Both the position numbers and the translations under genes were made by a program. The notes beneath the pieces are model-generated. The model was not told the origin of the DNA and ran no database searches. It saw only the letters and a list, made by a program, of their open reading frames with translations. Of a stretch of DNA of 39,402 nt, positions 27,308 to 34,978 are shown piece after piece (within the stretch, counting starts at the first letter, position 1; the number at the start of each line of letters is the position of its first letter). This stretch comes from Bacteroidales bacterium (GTDB lineage: Bacteria > Bacteroidota > Bacteroidia > Bacteroidales > UBA7960), in NCBI GenBank assembly GCA_007129355.1, contig SKVR01000235.1, positions 1 through 39,402 on the forward strand. Reading direction: 5' to 3'.

Positions 27308-28735
27308 TTAAAAGTAAAGGTCACGTTTACCATCTTTCACAAGGTTGACTTTTTCCCTGAGCTTTTCAACATTTTGATGATTTGAAAGATCGGCTATTTT
27401 CTCATCAATGAGCTTATAACCTTTTTCTTTGGTATCCTGAGGAGCATAATCTTCAAGGTATTCTGCCAGGGTGAGCAAAGCGTTGGGGGAGCAAAATCTT
27501 TTAATAAAACCTGGTACTGAAAATTCCATAAAATGCTCGCCGGTGCGGCCCAGCCTGTAACATGCGGTGCAAAATGATGGTATATAACCGGTTTTGATAA
27601 GTTCATCCATTATTTCATTCAGCGAACGGTTGTCATTAATCTGAAACTGCTTCATGGTAAGGTCCTGGGTATCTTTTTTGGCTTTGCTGTATCCACCCAG
27701 TTCCAGGTTGGTACCACCATCAATCTGTGAAACTCCGAAACGTAAAACCTGGTCGCGTATTTCCTTTGGTTCACGAGCTGTTAGGATCATGCCGGTATAG
27801 GGCACTGCCAATCTTAAAACAGACACCAGCCTGACAAACTCGTCGTCCTTTACCAGGTGTGCTTTATCGATATTAAGTGAAAGTGCATTTTGTATCCTTG
27901 GAAAGCTTATGGTGTGCGGTCCCACTTTATAAACAGCTTCAAAGTGATTGACATGGCGCACCAGTCCCAGGACTTCAAATCTCCAGTCATATAGTCCAAA
28001 TAAAGCACCGATTCCCACGTCATCAATCCCTGCTTCCTGTGCACGGTCAAGAGCAGTAAGACGCCAGTCGTAATTTCTTTTAACACCGCCAAGGTGCACT
28101 TTAGCATATGTAGGTTCGTGATAGGTTTCCTGGAAAATCTGGAATGTGCCGATGCCTGAATCCTTTATGGTACGAAAACCATTGATATCAAATGGTGCAG
28201 CATTGATATTGACACGACGGATTTCGCCATTGTCATGCTTTACACCATAAACAATATTTACAGTTTCGGCAATAAACTCAGCTGAATATTTGGGATGTTC
28301 ACCATAAACAAGAATGAGCCGTTTGTGCCCCTGATCAATAAGAGCTGTAGATTCGTTGATAAGTTCTTCCTTGCTGAGGGTAATTCGCTTCATACCCTTG
28401 TTTTCGGCTCTGAATCCGCAATACTGGCAATTATTAATGCACAGATCTCCTACATAAAGGGGTGCAAAAAGCACAATACGCTCACCATAAACCTTTTCCT
28501 TAAGTGTACGGGCTCCTTCTTTGATTTCTTCAATAAGGTCAGGTTCTTCGGCGTTCAAAAGAATGGCTGTTTCTTCGAGAGATAGCCGTTTTTTATCCAG
28601 TGATGCTTTAATGATTTCTCTCACCCTATGTTTATCGCCTTTGGAGTAGTTGATGAAATTCCAGATTTCATCAGGATCAATGAATGGCTTCATTCTTTGA
28701 TCCTTAATGCTGTAATTTTCAGGGTGGTATATCAT
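27308..28735 (-). CDS. hydG: [FeFe]-hydrogenase H-cluster maturase HydG
   Basis: This 475-residue radical-SAM enzyme cleaves tyrosine to supply CO and CN ligands for the H-cluster. The radical-SAM cluster motif is CINNCQYC (Cys99, Cys103, Cys106). The C-terminal motif SFCTACYRLG with Cys389 and Cys392, then Cys415 after exactly 22 residues (CX2CX22C), is diagnostic of HydG and separates it from ThiH and HydE. I chose the ATG at 28735 (MIYHPENYS). The frame extends upstream to a TTG at 28792, but that would lie inside the promoter and add residues not typical of HydG. It heads a unit with the two TM1266-like genes and the Rrf2 gene. No hydE or hydF is present in the window. Confidence 0.95.
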   Translation of the reverse strand: MIYHPENYSIKDQRMKPFIDPDEIWNFINYSKGDKHRVREIIKASLDKKRLSLEETAILLNAEEPDLIEEIKEGARTLKEKVYGERIVLFAPLYVGDLCINNCQYCGFRAENKGMKRITLSKEELINESTALIDQGHKRLILVYGEHPKYSAEFIAETVNIVYGVKHDNGEIRRVNINAAPFDINGFRTIKDSGIGTFQIFQETYHEPTYAKVHLGGVKRNYDWRLTALDRAQEAGIDDVGIGALFGLYDWRFEVLGLVRHVNHFEAVYKVGPHTISFPRIQNALSLNIDKAHLVKDDEFVRLVSVLRLAVPYTGMILTAREPKEIRDQVLRFGVSQIDGGTNLELGGYSKAKKDTQDLTMKQFQINDNRSLNEIMDELIKTGYIPSFCTACYRLGRTGEHFMEFSVPGFIKRFCSPNALLTLAEYLEDYAPQDTKEKGYKLIDEKIADLSNHQNVEKLREKVNLVKDGKRDLYF

Positions 28736-28763
28736 GGTAATCCTTATTTCGGTGATTATGGTA

Positions 28764-28793
28764 CAAAAATACGGAAATTTTAAGCAAAGCAAA
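28764..28793 (-). promoter_or_regulatory. Promoter of hydG
   Basis: On the minus strand TTTG (28790-28793) is followed after 18 nt by TATTTTTG (28764-28771), an exact TAnnTTTG, 28 bp upstream of the ATG. It separates the hydG unit from the hydCBA unit. Confidence 0.55.
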
Positions 28794-28887
28794 AAACTTT
28801 TTCAACAGATTGCCTTATTATTTCAATCTCTCAGAACATTTTTCATGAGGATTATCGTAGTTTTTTTATCAAAATCTGTATTCTGAA

Positions 28888-29688
28888 TTACACTTTCTGT
28901 CTAATCTGTTCAATTGCTACTTTTAATCCATCATAAGCCAGAAAAATATTCTCCGGAAGGCTTTGTTCTATTTTATGGTGTAGTCCTATAAAATGACTTA
29001 AATGAGTAATATAGGCTTTACGGGGGTTAACTTCCTTAATGATTTCGATTGCTTCATCAAGGGAAAAATGTGAAATATGTTTTGATTTCCTTAAAGCATT
29101 AATAACCAGAACATCGGAGCCCATTATTTTTTGCTTTTCTTTTTCAGAAATATAATTGGCATCTGTTACGTAACTAAAATTTCCGATACGAAAACCAAAA
29201 ACTTTAAGTTTGTGATGCATAACCTCAATTGGAATTATTTCAATATTGTTTACGCTGAATTTTTCATTATTAATAAAATGAAAGTCGAGCTGTGGTGCAC
29301 CGAAGAAACGTTTTTCGGTAAAAATATAGGGAAACTCTCTCCTTATGGAGTTCATCACATCTTCACTGGCATATACATCAACCGTTTTATTTAATACGTA
29401 GTTGAAAGCCCTGACATCATCTAATCCTGCAATATGATCGCGGTGGCCATGAGTAAAAATGATGGCAGAAATATCTTCCACCTTTTCGCGTATCATCTGG
29501 TATCTGAAATCGGGGCCACAATCAATAATGTAGTTATGACCGTTTATTATTACCATAACCGAAGTGCGTAACCGGTGATCACGCCTGTCGTTGCTTTTGC
29601 AAACATCACAGTCGCAAGCAACAACCGGAACACCGGTTGAAGTACCTGTTCCCAGAAAAACCACTTGTATAGAATTATTTTCGGTCAT
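28888..29688 (-). CDS. PhnP-like metallo-beta-lactamase-fold hydrolase
   Basis: This 266-residue protein has the metal-binding motif FTHGHRDHI (78-86) and the start GTGTSTGVP. A Cys cluster CDCDVC (25-30) is followed by RDHRLRTS, the arrangement seen in PhnP-type phosphodiesterases with a structural Zn. The other metal ligands follow in the C-terminal half (VMHHKLKVFGF, YVTDANY, ITHLSH). The reaction is likely phosphodiester hydrolysis; the substrate is unknown. I chose the ATG at 29688 (MTENNS). The frame extends upstream into ribF, but the added residues are low-quality. It lies 25 bp after ribF and is the last gene of the hydC unit. Confidence 0.85.
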   Translation of the reverse strand: MTENNSIQVVFLGTGTSTGVPVVACDCDVCKSNDRRDHRLRTSVMVIINGHNYIIDCGPDFRYQMIREKVEDISAIIFTHGHRDHIAGLDDVRAFNYVLNKTVDVYASEDVMNSIRREFPYIFTEKRFFGAPQLDFHFINNEKFSVNNIEIIPIEVMHHKLKVFGFRIGNFSYVTDANYISEKEKQKIMGSDVLVINALRKSKHISHFSLDEAIEIIKEVNPRKAYITHLSHFIGLHHKIEQSLPENIFLAYDGLKVAIEQIRQKV

Positions 29689-29713
29689 GATGTAATTGAT
29701 AACAACTTTTCGT

Positions 29714-30634
29714 TCAATACAATAATTCGTCAACGTCTTCCCTTGCGTCTTCCAGTTCCCTGTTATCGATTTGCCCGTCAAGGAAAGCTTCTGTTCCTTT
29801 AATTTTCTTATAGAAATAGACTGTAACCTTAACTCCATCAAGCAAAACATTATCGTACAAGAGGGTTGTGTCAACAAATCTTTGCCCCTGGTCATTTTCA
29901 CATATTACAGTCATTGATTTCAAATATTCATCGCTGCAGATAGTATTGGTGGCATAAACCCCAGGGGGTGGAATCAGCTTTTCTTCTTCAGGAATAGTTA
30001 TCCTGAAAAAATTATGGTTTTTAATTCCTTTTAAACCGGGTGAATCGCTGAACCTTCCTCTTATAATGTATTGATGATCAAGATAGGCATTTGCTCTCAT
30101 GATATTTCCTTCCAGAAGCGCTTTTCGAATTTTAGTAGAACTTACTATTTCATTTTCAATATCCTGCAGAGGAATATCCTCCACCCTGAAACCCATTTCC
30201 TGACTTAATTTATAGAGATACGAGAAATCACCTGAACGATTATGTCCGAAATGGTGATTCTGCCCCACAATGATAACCTTTGTCTTAAGCTGTTCTATGA
30301 GAATATCGGTAATGAAATCGTGCGATGTGGTTTTAGAAAACTCTTTTGAAAATGGAATGATAACAAGGTTATCCAGACCTGTTTTTGATAATAGCTTGAC
30401 TTTTTCTTCCTGTGAGTTAATAAGTTTAAGATCTTTCTGCTCCGGATACAAAACCTTACGGGGGTGCGGATGAAATGTAACCAATGTAGATTCACCGCTT
30501 ATTTCATCGGCAATCTGTTTTAACCTTTCAATTATAACTTTATGCCCAACGTGCACGCCATCAAAGGAGCCGGTAGTTACAACTGTATTTTTTACCTTTT
30601 CACTGGCTTCACGTGCATCATGAAAAACTCTCAT
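29714..30634 (-). CDS. ribF: RibF-like FAD synthetase with degenerate flavokinase domain
   Basis: This 306-residue protein has the length of bifunctional RibF (riboflavin kinase and FMN adenylyltransferase). The N-terminal adenylyltransferase half is intact: TTGSFDGVHVGH (20-31), FHPHPRKVL, GQNHHFGHNRSGD (124-136) and VSSTKIR (164-170). In the C-terminal half the usual GxGRxLGFPTAN nucleotide-binding motif is not recognisable (RGRFSDSPGLKGIKNHNFF, 192-210). The catalytic-strand motif EVHLLDF is also replaced, around 252-262, while PPPGVYA and the final QIDNRELEDAR are kept. It therefore probably makes FAD from FMN but may not phosphorylate riboflavin. It sits 28 bp after rex and 25 bp before the PhnP-like gene. 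Confidence 0.88.
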   Translation of the reverse strand: MRVFHDAREASEKVKNTVVTTGSFDGVHVGHKVIIERLKQIADEISGESTLVTFHPHPRKVLYPEQKDLKLINSQEEKVKLLSKTGLDNLVIIPFSKEFSKTTSHDFITDILIEQLKTKVIIVGQNHHFGHNRSGDFSYLYKLSQEMGFRVEDIPLQDIENEIVSSTKIRKALLEGNIMRANAYLDHQYIIRGRFSDSPGLKGIKNHNFFRITIPEEEKLIPPPGVYATNTICSDEYLKSMTVICENDQGQRFVDTTLLYDNVLLDGVKVTVYFYKKIKGTEAFLDGQIDNRELEDAREDVDELLY

Positions 30635-30662
30635 TGTATAAGTTTTTAATTTCTTACTAAAT

Positions 30663-31313
30663 TTATGCCTGATCCTGCATATCCTGTTTTACAAAGAAAG
30701 CAAGTTTTTCAAGCGAGGTAACAATATCATACTCTTCCAGAAATACGCCTTCAGGTACTGATAAAGGAACTGATGTATAATTCAGAATCCCCTTTATTCC
30801 TGCATCAAGCAGCATTTTAGCTACATCGTAGGTGGCTTCGGGAGCCACTGTTAGTATAGCTATTTTTATGTTTTCAGCCGGAAGCACTTCCTTGAGTTGA
30901 TTTACATGATGACAAGGAACTCCGGCAATAATACGATTGGCTTTTTGCGTATCATTATCAAAAGCAGCTACTATGGAAAGACGTTCTCTTTTTCCTGTAA
31001 AGTAGCTGGTGATGGCTCTTCCCAGGTTTCCCATACCCACTATTGCAACTTTCTGTGGTTCTTTACTATCAATGATTTTACCAATAAGGCTGATAAGGTC
31101 TTTTATCAAATACCCCTTACTCTGGCTACCTGAATATCCGATAAGCATTAAATCGCGTCTTACCTGCACGGGGGTAAGGTTCATCATACGGGCTAGTTCA
31201 TGTGAGTAAACGTTGGTTTTGCCTTCATGTATGCTATTGTAAAGAATTCTTCTATACTGACTGAGGCGTTCAATGGTTTTGCCCGGTAAATCTTTACTGT
31301 TTTTTAGGTCCAT
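30663..31313 (-). CDS. rex: Redox-sensing transcriptional repressor Rex
   Basis: This 216-residue protein has an N-terminal winged-helix domain (about 1-80, ending LTPVQVRRDLMLIG) and a Rossmann domain with VAIVGMGNLGRA (GxGxxG at 93-98). It ends with a helix that swaps between subunits in the family. Rex binds its operator when NADH is low and lets go when NADH rises, so it links fermentation and hydrogen genes to the NADH/NAD+ ratio. It is encoded within the hydrogenase operon, 28 bp after the receiver-kinase gene. A matching operator lies just upstream of hydC (39138-39155), so it probably controls its own operon. Confidence 0.95.
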   Translation of the reverse strand: MDLKNSKDLPGKTIERLSQYRRILYNSIHEGKTNVYSHELARMMNLTPVQVRRDLMLIGYSGSQSKGYLIKDLISLIGKIIDSKEPQKVAIVGMGNLGRAITSYFTGKRERLSIVAAFDNDTQKANRIIAGVPCHHVNQLKEVLPAENIKIAILTVAPEATYDVAKMLLDAGIKGILNYTSVPLSVPEGVFLEEYDIVTSLEKLAFFVKQDMQDQA

Positions 31314-31341
31314 CTTCTTATTTAAGAATAAAGTATTTAAA

Positions 31342-32463
31342 CTATGTTAAAGGAAATCTTATGGTAAAAGTGCTTCCCTGGCCCGGCTTACTTTCAACCT
31401 GAATTTTTGCATTATATAGGTCTGCTATCTTTTTAACGATTGATAGCCCCAGTCCGGTGCCACTTATATGTTTTGTTTCTTCACTTTTAATTCGCACAAA
31501 ATCTTCAAAAAGCTTGTCAATATCTTTTTTCTCCATTCCTATTCCTGTGTCACTTACACTTAGAAAAACTTCATTTTTTTCTTTCTTAAGTATAAGGTCA
31601 ATCCTGCCACTTTGTTTATTGTATTTTACCGCATTAGATAGAAGGTTATTCAGAATAATTTCAAGTTCCTGCCGATCAGCTTTTAACGTAATTTTATCAT
31701 TGCAATTCAAATGGATATCAATATCTTTCTGAATACAAAGAGGTTGCATGAGATCAATGGATTGTTGTGCAATTTCGCGCAGAAAAATGGGTTTTATGTT
31801 TCGTTGTTTTTTGCCTGACTCTATTTTTGTAAAATCCAGCAGATCCATAATAAGATTTCTCATATCCTGCACACGTGCCAGCGACCTTTGCACCATCTCC
31901 ATATAGTCATCGACATTATCACCCATTTTTTTGATTTCCATAAGCCTGAGATAACCCTCTATAGCGTTGATGGGTGATTTGAGCTCATGCGACAGGACCG
32001 AAAGAAACTGAAACCGTATGTGTTTACCCTCTACCTGTAATTTTTGGGTCATCCGGCGCAGAAAGAGTTGCTTGGCAATATTTTCAAGACAATTTCGCAA
32101 TTCCTTGGGGGTAAAAGGTTTGGGAACAAAATCATATGCACCGCTTTTGGTTGCTTTAACAGCGAGATCAAGCGATGCATAGGATGTAATCATAACTACG
32201 ATGACATCTATGCCCTGGTTGTTAATATATTCAAGGACTTCAACACCTTGTATTCCCGGAAGCTTATTATCGAGCAAAACAATATCAAACAAATAGTTGT
32301 CGATGAGTTCAATAGCTTCTTCGCCTGTTGCGGCTTCCAGCACATCAAACTCAAAGTCTTCATCCATAAAAGGATAACTTACCGTGAAACTCTCCAGAAT
32401 ACGTTTAATTCCACTGCGTATTCCCGGTTCGTCGTCTACTACCAGCAGGTTCAGTTTTCCCAT
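31342..32463 (-). CDS. Receiver-histidine kinase hybrid
   Basis: This 373-residue cytoplasmic protein carries its receiver domain at the N-terminus (about 1-125: Asp10, Asp11, phospho-acceptor Asp65, Lys115). A short coiled coil leads to a HisKA domain with His159 in SVLSHELKSPINA, then a HATPase domain with LNNLLSNAVKYN, SDTGIGM and GTGLGLSIVKK. There are no transmembrane segments and no other sensor domain. The order suggests it is switched by phosphorylation of its own receiver, perhaps from the H-cluster kinase two genes upstream, and then passes phosphate on to another regulator. It starts 3 bp after the single-domain receiver gene. Confidence 0.9.
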   Translation of the reverse strand: MGKLNLLVVDDEPGIRSGIKRILESFTVSYPFMDEDFEFDVLEAATGEEAIELIDNYLFDIVLLDNKLPGIQGVEVLEYINNQGIDVIVVMITSYASLDLAVKATKSGAYDFVPKPFTPKELRNCLENIAKQLFLRRMTQKLQVEGKHIRFQFLSVLSHELKSPINAIEGYLRLMEIKKMGDNVDDYMEMVQRSLARVQDMRNLIMDLLDFTKIESGKKQRNIKPIFLREIAQQSIDLMQPLCIQKDIDIHLNCNDKITLKADRQELEIILNNLLSNAVKYNKQSGRIDLILKKEKNEVFLSVSDTGIGMEKKDIDKLFEDFVRIKSEETKHISGTGLGLSIVKKIADLYNAKIQVESKPGQGSTFTIRFPLT

Positions 32464-32466
32464 TAC

Positions 32467-32865
32467 TTATATTTTCAGCAGCTTATTGATTTCTTTATGA
32501 AGCTGATCATTCCTTATTCCTTTATCAAGAAACAGATCGGCCTTGATCCATTGCCGGTCTTCTTCCGATTCTACGTCGAAAAGCAAACCCGTTTCTGATG
32601 TAACAGCCGATGCAATGATTATAGGAACATCAGGATATTTGTTTTTGATAATATGACACAATATGAATCCTGTATCCTGATTTTCCATCATGAGATCCAG
32701 GATAGCAAGATCAGGTTTCAGTTTATCAATAATATTTTCAGCTTCCTGCTGGGTTTGAGCTGCAATTACTTCAAAACCCATATCTTCAAGCGCTATGGTA
32801 AGCTGAAATAAATAATCGGTATCATCATCAACCAACAGAATCTTCTTTTTTTCAATTTTAAGCAT
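32467..32865 (-). CDS. Single-domain response regulator
   Basis: This 132-residue protein is a receiver domain only. It has the acidic pocket VDDD (13-15), the phospho-acceptor Asp57 in LAILDLMM and the conserved Lys115 in FLDKGI. No DNA-binding or enzymatic output domain follows. It lies between two kinases, 24 bp after the H-cluster kinase gene and 3 bp before the receiver-kinase gene. It may shuttle phosphate between them; this is inferred from order only. Confidence 0.9.
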   Translation of the reverse strand: MLKIEKKKILLVDDDTDYLFQLTIALEDMGFEVIAAQTQQEAENIIDKLKPDLAILDLMMENQDTGFILCHIIKNKYPDVPIIIASAVTSETGLLFDVESEEDRQWIKADLFLDKGIRNDQLHKEINKLLKI

Positions 32866-32889
32866 AGCTCTTTTGTTTTGTGTCAGTCA

Positions 32890-34920
32890 TCAATTTGCTT
32901 TTACTTCTTCTGTAACTCCGGGCAAACTTACAAAGAAACTGGTACCCAGGGGGCCTTTTTCGGGGTTATCATTTGAATCAACCTTGATATTTCCCTTGTG
33001 CATTTTAACAATACCGTAAATGATTGGCAATCCTAGTCCGGTTCCCTTTCCATCCTCCTTTGTGGTAAAGAAGGGTTCAAACATCCGCTCCAAATTTTCG
33101 GGCGAAATACCCGTACCTGTATCTTTTATGGTAAATATCAACCCTTCCGGGTTACTGTTATCGTCTTCAACTTTTATATTCAACTCACCACCTTCCGGCA
33201 TTGCATCTATTGCATTTTTTGCCAGATTTGAAAACACCTGTACCATCTGATCATGATCGCAGGCAATTTCCTGTTGCAAGCTATTTATTTCAATTTTAAG
33301 GTCGATATCGGGAGGCATTACTATAGCTTTGAGGCTGTTTTTAATCAGCTTCCGGATTTTAACCTCTTCAATATTTACTTTGCTTTTTCTTGCAAAGTTA
33401 AGCAATCCTCCTACTATCTTTTTGCAACGATCGGCTTGATCAACAATCAGCTTAAGATCTTTATAGAAAGGAGAATCAGGTTCCATATCATCCAGTAAAA
33501 GATGGGCATACATAATTACTATTCCCAGCGGATTATTTACCTCATGTGCAATTCCAGCTGCAAGTTGCCCCATAGATGCAAGCTTTTCTGATTGTTTGAG
33601 TGCAGCCTGGGTTGAAGCCAGTTTTTCGTTGGAAACATCGAGCTCAGAAATGTATTTATGCAGTTTATCAATGGTATAAGGCAAACACATTTCGGTTTCA
33701 GCTATACCCTTTAAAATGGCTATTGCATGTTCGTGGCATGTATCATAACCGCATGCTGTACAGTTCAATTCATCATCCTGACTTGTAATTCCAAGCTTTT
33801 CTTTTACTTTATTGATTTGTTCTTTTGTAAAATCAGACGGATAGCGCTGATCATCGGCAATAAAGTACCTGTCAAGTTTAATCCCTGAGAATTTTTCCTT
33901 ATTTTTTAGCCATTCGGTTTGATCCAGCCTGTCAAACTGGCGCTTGGCAAAGTTGCTGATATTTTTTCTTTTCAGGAAGAACTGGTGCCTGTTACTCATT
34001 CCGGGTCCGTTTAGGCAGCCATTGCAGCATAAAAGGTCGAATAATTTGGCTTCAAGGTAACCCTCTTCGAATTCCTTCAGAACTTCAGTGATGTTATGGC
34101 GACCTTCTGCTACAACAATTTCACCACTGAGAAAATCTTCTTCAAGGTCAACTGTTTGAAGCATGCCACCACTTATTGGGAATACAGAGCCTTTGCCGGC
34201 AATGGGTTGGTCAAATTCTGAAGGTTCAACTTTATCAGGAGTAATCTTCTTTTCATCAAACATTCTGCGCATTTCAATGAAAGAGATCACCTCATAAACC
34301 AAATCCTTAAACTGACCCAGCATAGCTTCACCTTTTTTGGCTATGCATGGCCCGATAAAAACAATTTTCAAATCTTTCCCATGCATCTCGTGCAAAACTT
34401 TAGCGGTGGCAATCATAGGAGAGACAATCGGAGCAAGAGATTTTATGATTTGGGGATGATGTTTCTCTACATAAGTTACAATAGCAGGGCAACTGGTTGA
34501 TATATAAGTTTGTTTCTGATCCTTTTGCAGAAGTTCTTTAAATTTATCTGCAACAAGCTCGGCACCAAAAGCCACTTCATTCACATAATCGAATCCGAGA
34601 GCTCTTATCATACCCACAAGAATCTGGTAATCTGAAATATCAATAAATTCTCCGGCTACACTAGGTGCAATGATGGCAGCAACTTTATCCTCGCTGTTTA
34701 TCAGTTTCTTAACCCTGTCAATTGAAAAGGAAAACATTTTTGCATCCCTGTTGCATACTTTCACGCAGTTACCGCAGGCAATACAACGTTCAGTAATGAT
34801 CTCAGCCTGTCCGTTCATGATCCTGATTGCCTTGGCAGGGCATTCTCTTACACAGGTATAGCAAACCTTGCAACGATCTTTTACCGTGTAAATGAACTGA
34901 TTTTTTGGTGTTTGTATCAT
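32890..34920 (-). CDS. hydS: H-cluster hydrogenase-like domain fused to a histidine kinase (HydS-type sensor)
   Basis: This 676-residue soluble protein has five parts. Two [4Fe-4S] ferredoxin motifs come first (Cys17, 20, 23, 27 and Cys46, 49, 52, 56). An [FeFe]-hydrogenase-like domain follows (about 78-310) with all H-cluster Cys positions: STSCPAI (Cys144), IGPCIAKKGE (Cys192) and CCNGC (Cys298, Cys302). An Fe-S domain carries CTACGYDTC and Cys412 (about 387-412). A coiled coil leads to a HisKA domain with His459 in GIAHEVNNP, and a HATPase domain ends the protein (FTIKDTGTGIS, GTGLGLPI). The residue before Cys144 is Ser, where catalytic hydrogenases have the proton-relay Cys, which suggests sensing rather than turnover. 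It resembles the histidine-kinase-linked sensory group of [FeFe]-hydrogenases. It lies 58 bp after hydA. Confidence 0.92.
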   Translation of the reverse strand: MIQTPKNQFIYTVKDRCKVCYTCVRECPAKAIRIMNGQAEIITERCIACGNCVKVCNRDAKMFSFSIDRVKKLINSEDKVAAIIAPSVAGEFIDISDYQILVGMIRALGFDYVNEVAFGAELVADKFKELLQKDQKQTYISTSCPAIVTYVEKHHPQIIKSLAPIVSPMIATAKVLHEMHGKDLKIVFIGPCIAKKGEAMLGQFKDLVYEVISFIEMRRMFDEKKITPDKVEPSEFDQPIAGKGSVFPISGGMLQTVDLEEDFLSGEIVVAEGRHNITEVLKEFEEGYLEAKLFDLLCCNGCLNGPGMSNRHQFFLKRKNISNFAKRQFDRLDQTEWLKNKEKFSGIKLDRYFIADDQRYPSDFTKEQINKVKEKLGITSQDDELNCTACGYDTCHEHAIAILKGIAETEMCLPYTIDKLHKYISELDVSNEKLASTQAALKQSEKLASMGQLAAGIAHEVNNPLGIVIMYAHLLLDDMEPDSPFYKDLKLIVDQADRCKKIVGGLLNFARKSKVNIEEVKIRKLIKNSLKAIVMPPDIDLKIEINSLQQEIACDHDQMVQVFSNLAKNAIDAMPEGGELNIKVEDDNSNPEGLIFTIKDTGTGISPENLERMFEPFFTTKEDGKGTGLGLPIIYGIVKMHKGNIKVDSNDNPEKGPLGTSFFVSLPGVTEEVKAN

Positions 34921-34978
34921 AACTGACGCGCCTTCTAATAACCAGATATTCTGTAATTAATATAAAAAGTTTAAGCTG

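Noticed and set aside
28736-28792. N-terminal extension of HydG from a TTG codon
   Set aside because: It overlaps the predicted promoter and adds residues with no likeness to HydG; the ATG at 28735 is the natural start.
29689-29901. N-terminal extension of the PhnP-like hydrolase inside ribF
   Set aside because: The 71 extra residues are the antisense-free shadow of ribF in another frame, and the conserved start MTENNSIQVVFLGTG is at 29688.
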